From Aulostomus chinensis (lineage: Eukaryota; Chordata; Actinopteri; Syngnathiformes; Aulostomidae): a DNA stretch of 64,000 nucleotides. Shown here piece after piece: positions 62,180 to 64,000 of the stretch. The stretch is taken from NCBI GenBank assembly GCA_037954235.1, contig JBBMOA010000013.1:23492692-23556691 (forward strand). Reading direction: 5' to 3'. The notes under the pieces are model-generated. The model ran no database searches. It was given only the letters and a program-made list of their open reading frames with translations, and was not told the DNA's origin. The position numbers were made by a program, and so were the translations under genes. The first letter of the stretch is position 1; every line of letters starts with the position of its first letter.

Positions 62180-62547
62180 AAAGCCGACATTGCTGTGGCT
62201 CCTCTGACCATCACTTTGGTGCGAGAAGAGGTTATTGACTTCTCCAAACCATTCATGTCTCTTGGAATCTCCATCATGATCAAAAAGCCTCAGAAGTCCA
62301 AACCAGGTGTTTTCTCTTTCCTGGATCCATTGGCTTATGAGATCTGGATGTGTATTGTGTTTGCCTACATCGGTGTCAGCGTGGTGCTGTTCCTCGTCAG
62401 CCGCTTCAGCCCATATGAGTGGCACACTGAGGAGTATGAGGATGGACAGATCCAGACCAATGAGTCAACTAACGAGTTTGGCATATTCAACAGTCTGTGG
62501 TTCTCCCTTGGTGCCTTCATGAGACAAGGCTGTGACATCTCACCAAG
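62180..62547 (+). CDS. gria2: gria2 exon 11: S1 end, M1, pore loop with Arg at Q/R site
   Basis: A 368-nt exon starting KADIAVAPLTITLVREEVID. The Pro and Thr of PLT and the Arg of LVRE (CGA, 62222-62224) contact glutamate in known structures. M1 is IWMCIVFAYIGVSVVLFLVS. A variable segment (EYEDGQIQTNESTNEFG) is one codon shorter than in human. The pore loop reads SLWFSLGAFMRQGCDISP: the Q/R-site residue, codon 603 here, is Arg encoded by AGA. Acceptor GATAG ends at 62179; donor GTTAGT at 62548. Phase 0 in, 2 out (AG|G Arg). Confidence 0.97.
62522..62524 (+). other. gria2: Q/R site codon, genomic AGA (Arg)
   Basis: Mammalian GRIA2 genes have CAG here and ADAR2 edits the transcript to an Arg codon. 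This copy has AGA in DNA, flanked by ATG and CAA in the GAF-M-x-Q-GCD context, so alignment is unambiguous. The subunit should be constitutively low in calcium permeability without editing. Confidence 0.95.
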
Positions 62548-63357
62548 GTTAGTGAAGATAATCAGCTGCCGTGTTGCTCTTGGGTCATTGAAAAATGTAA
62601 TATATGCCAAACGTTCAAAAATGAATTAGCAATTTTCACAAAGGGCCCTTAAAGTTTTAGTGCAGCACATTGAAGCACTCACCAAATGAGTTCACGTAAC
62701 ACTTATTAAGCTCACCACTGCCAGTTAAATCTCTCTGCATTTCACAGTATATGGCGTTTGGGTCTGTAGCGATGTCCCCTACTTTAAGCGGAAAGGCAAC
62801 CGCTCTTTATCACCAAATGTTGACAAAATGTACTTTCAGTTACTCTAGCAGTTTGCTGCTTAAATTTTTCAGTGGGCGGCAACATAACAGTTCAATGGAA
62901 GAGTTTGCTTTGCAAACTTTATCCATCCAACATGTTTCTGACAGATACTTCCTGGTCTCATTCAACATATCTCCAGCCATGCTAGCCTAGCAGCACAGAG
63001 TTGTGCAGGGCAATTTCAGATATTCAATGTGTGCACCAACGGAAATGTGTTTAGTTGTCACAGTAAATCCTGTACTTCAGAGATTCAGCTCAGTCTTGCG
63101 TTTACTCAAGGAAGGCATTTTTCACAGATACTTATGTTTATTTGAAAAAAAATAGTTTGATCTGATAAGTTTAAATTGTATTTCATAGTCATTTGTGATG
63201 AAAAACGACACATACCTAAATATCCTTCCATCAGACTTTTCTTAGGTCATGCCAAGTCATCTTTGATGGTACTTTATTTAAACTGATAATATGAAGAAAA
63301 AAAACCTCAAGCACTCATGTGACTATATCTGTTTGTTTGTTTTTTCTTATCTGATAG
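62548..63357 (+). other. gria2: gria2 intron 11
   Basis: An 810-nt intron. In mammals the corresponding intron holds the editing complementary sequence that pairs with the exon around the Q/R site. By eye I find no long complement to 62510-62547 here, which fits loss of need, but this needs an RNA folding calculation. Confidence 0.7.
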
Positions 63358-63556
63358 GTCTCTGTCTGGACGTATTGTTGGTGGCGTGTGGTGGTTCTTC
63401 ACTTTAATCATCATCTCCTCCTACACGGCTAACCTCGCTGCTTTCCTGACTGTAGAGAGGATGGTTTCTCCCATTGAGAGTGCAGAAGACCTGGCTAAAC
63501 AGACAGAAATTGCCTATGGGACTCTGGACTCTGGCTCCACTAAAGAGTTCTTTAGG
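63358..63556 (+). CDS. gria2: gria2 exon 12: M3 gate and start of S2
   Basis: A 199-nt exon: SLSGRIVGGVWWFFTLIIIS, SYTANLAAFLTVERMVSPIE, SAEDLAKQTEIAYGTLDSGS and TKEFFR. SYTANLAAF is the channel-gate signature of all ionotropic glutamate receptors. Ser-Thr of GST in DSGSTKEFF bind the ligand gamma-carboxylate. Acceptor GATAG ends at 63357; donor GTAAGA at 63557. Phase 2 in, 0 out. Confidence 0.97.
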
Positions 63557-63703
63557 GTAAGAGATGGTCTTTTTCAAGTCAACAGAAAGAGGCAAAAAAT
63601 ATTTGACGCACTCAGCATCAATAGAATGGATTTTCTTTGATACATACAGAAGACAGGACTTCAGCGAATGACAAGCCTTTTCCTTTGTCTTTTTCCACCA
63701 CAG

Positions 63704-63951
63704 CGCTCAAAAATTGCCCTGTTCGACAAAATGTGGACTTACATGCGCAGTGCGGAGCCCTCTGTGTTTGTGAAAACCACAGCCGAGGGGGTTCTTAGGG
63801 TCCGCAAATCCAAGGGGAAGTATGCCTATCTGCTGGAGTCCACCATGAATGAGTACATTGAGCAGCGAAAGCCCTGCGATACCATGAAGGTGGGAGGCAA
63901 CCTGGACTCCAAAGGCTACGGGATCGCCACGCCGAAAGGATCCTCATTAAG
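63704..63951 (+). CDS. gria2: gria2 exon 13: ligand-binding S2, ends at R/G site
   Basis: A 248-nt exon: RSKIALFDKMWTYMRSAEPS, VFVKTTAEGVLRVRKSKGKY, AYLLESTMNEYIEQRKPCDT, MKVGGNLDSKGYGIATPKGS and SL, then the first two bases (AG) of the Arg codon. Glu of LLES binds the ligand amino group; Cys of KPCDT forms the S2 disulfide. Acceptor CACAG ends at 63703; donor GTGGGT at 63952. The next exon (flip or flop) is outside the window. Confidence 0.97.
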
Positions 63952-64000
63952 GTGGGTGGAATAGTATAACAATGTGTCCAATGTTGTTATAGTATCCCAC
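63944..64000 (+). promoter_or_regulatory. gria2: R/G-site A-to-I editing hairpin (3' end cut by window)
   Basis: The exon 13 end TCATTAAG joins intron GTGGGTGGAATAGTATAAC. The 5' arm (63956-63970) pairs with the 3' arm (63986-64000), with an A-C mismatch (63960/63996) and a G-G mismatch (63964/63992). Loop is about 11-15 nt. This matches the well-known GRIA2 R/G stem-loop. The edited A is 63950, first base of the split Arg codon (AG|A to GG|A). Its pairing partner lies just past base 64000. Editing to Gly speeds recovery from desensitisation in mammalian receptors. Confidence 0.9.

Larger units (their letters stand above)
18600..64000 (+). other. gria2: gria2 gene, 5' part (exons 1-13; 3' end outside window)
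   Basis: AMPA-type ionotropic glutamate receptor subunit GluA2, the subunit that sets calcium permeability of AMPA receptors at excitatory synapses. Thirteen coding exons (85, 141, 240, 197, 54, 159, 168, 105, 108, 207, 368, 199 and 248 nt) join in phase to 759 codons plus two bases. They encode the signal peptide, amino-terminal domain, ligand-binding halves S1 and S2, M1, pore loop and M3. The subunit is GluA2 by sequence throughout the ATD and by the Arg pore codon. Flip/flop, M4 and C-tail exons follow beyond 64000. The pore Arg is genomic, which fits the teleost duplicate reported with a hard-wired Arg, but the suffix a/b is not assigned here. Confidence 0.96.

Overview
This window is genomic DNA from a ray-finned fish, most likely a spiny-rayed teleost. 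It is AT-rich and intron-dominated, with GT-AG splice sites, abundant (CA)n/(TG)n microsatellites and teleost-type non-LTR retrotransposon debris. It carries parts of two neuronal ligand-gated channel genes, both on the + strand. Positions 1-9848 hold the last five coding exons of the glycine receptor beta subunit gene (glrb). Positions 19063-63951 hold coding exons 1-13 of the AMPA glutamate receptor subunit gene gria2. Human GLRB and GRIA2 are likewise tandem neighbours on 4q32, so this is conserved vertebrate synteny. The 5' exons of glrb and the flip/flop and C-terminal exons of gria2 lie outside the window.

Layout. The glrb exons (482-564, 1013-1153, 3215-3367, 6934-7226, 9552-9848) encode the Cys-loop, pre-M1 region, M1-M3, the large intracellular loop with the gephyrin-binding segment, and M4. 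A 3' UTR of uncertain length and about 9 kb of intergenic DNA follow. The gria2 upstream region is CpG-richer and contains three short upstream ORFs. A 99-nt intron separates gria2 exons 1 and 2, then come very long introns 2 (23.7 kb) and 3 (9.8 kb), then compact exons 4-13. Exon lengths and phases chain without a gap: 2279 coding nt end inside codon 760.

Main results. (1) The pore Q/R-site codon of this gria2 copy is AGA, arginine in genomic DNA, where mammals encode Gln and need ADAR2 editing. (2) The last 57 bases hold the R/G editing site and most of its exon-intron hairpin, cut by the window edge. So one recoding event appears fixed in DNA while the other keeps its RNA editing substrate. 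(3) Intron 1 is 99 nt, a multiple of three, with no in-frame stop. (4) glrb has Leu instead of Phe at M2 position 6'. Non-genic features include three copies of one RTE-like 3' end (two with target-site duplications), a reverse-transcriptase remnant, two L2-like remnants, a foldback element with roughly 140-bp inverted arms, a CpG-rich intronic block with three YY1-type motifs, and a CCAAT/TATA promoter-like cluster in intron 2.

I found no wholly new system, no CRISPR array and no RNA gene. The paralogue suffix (a or b) of either gene cannot be fixed from this window alone.
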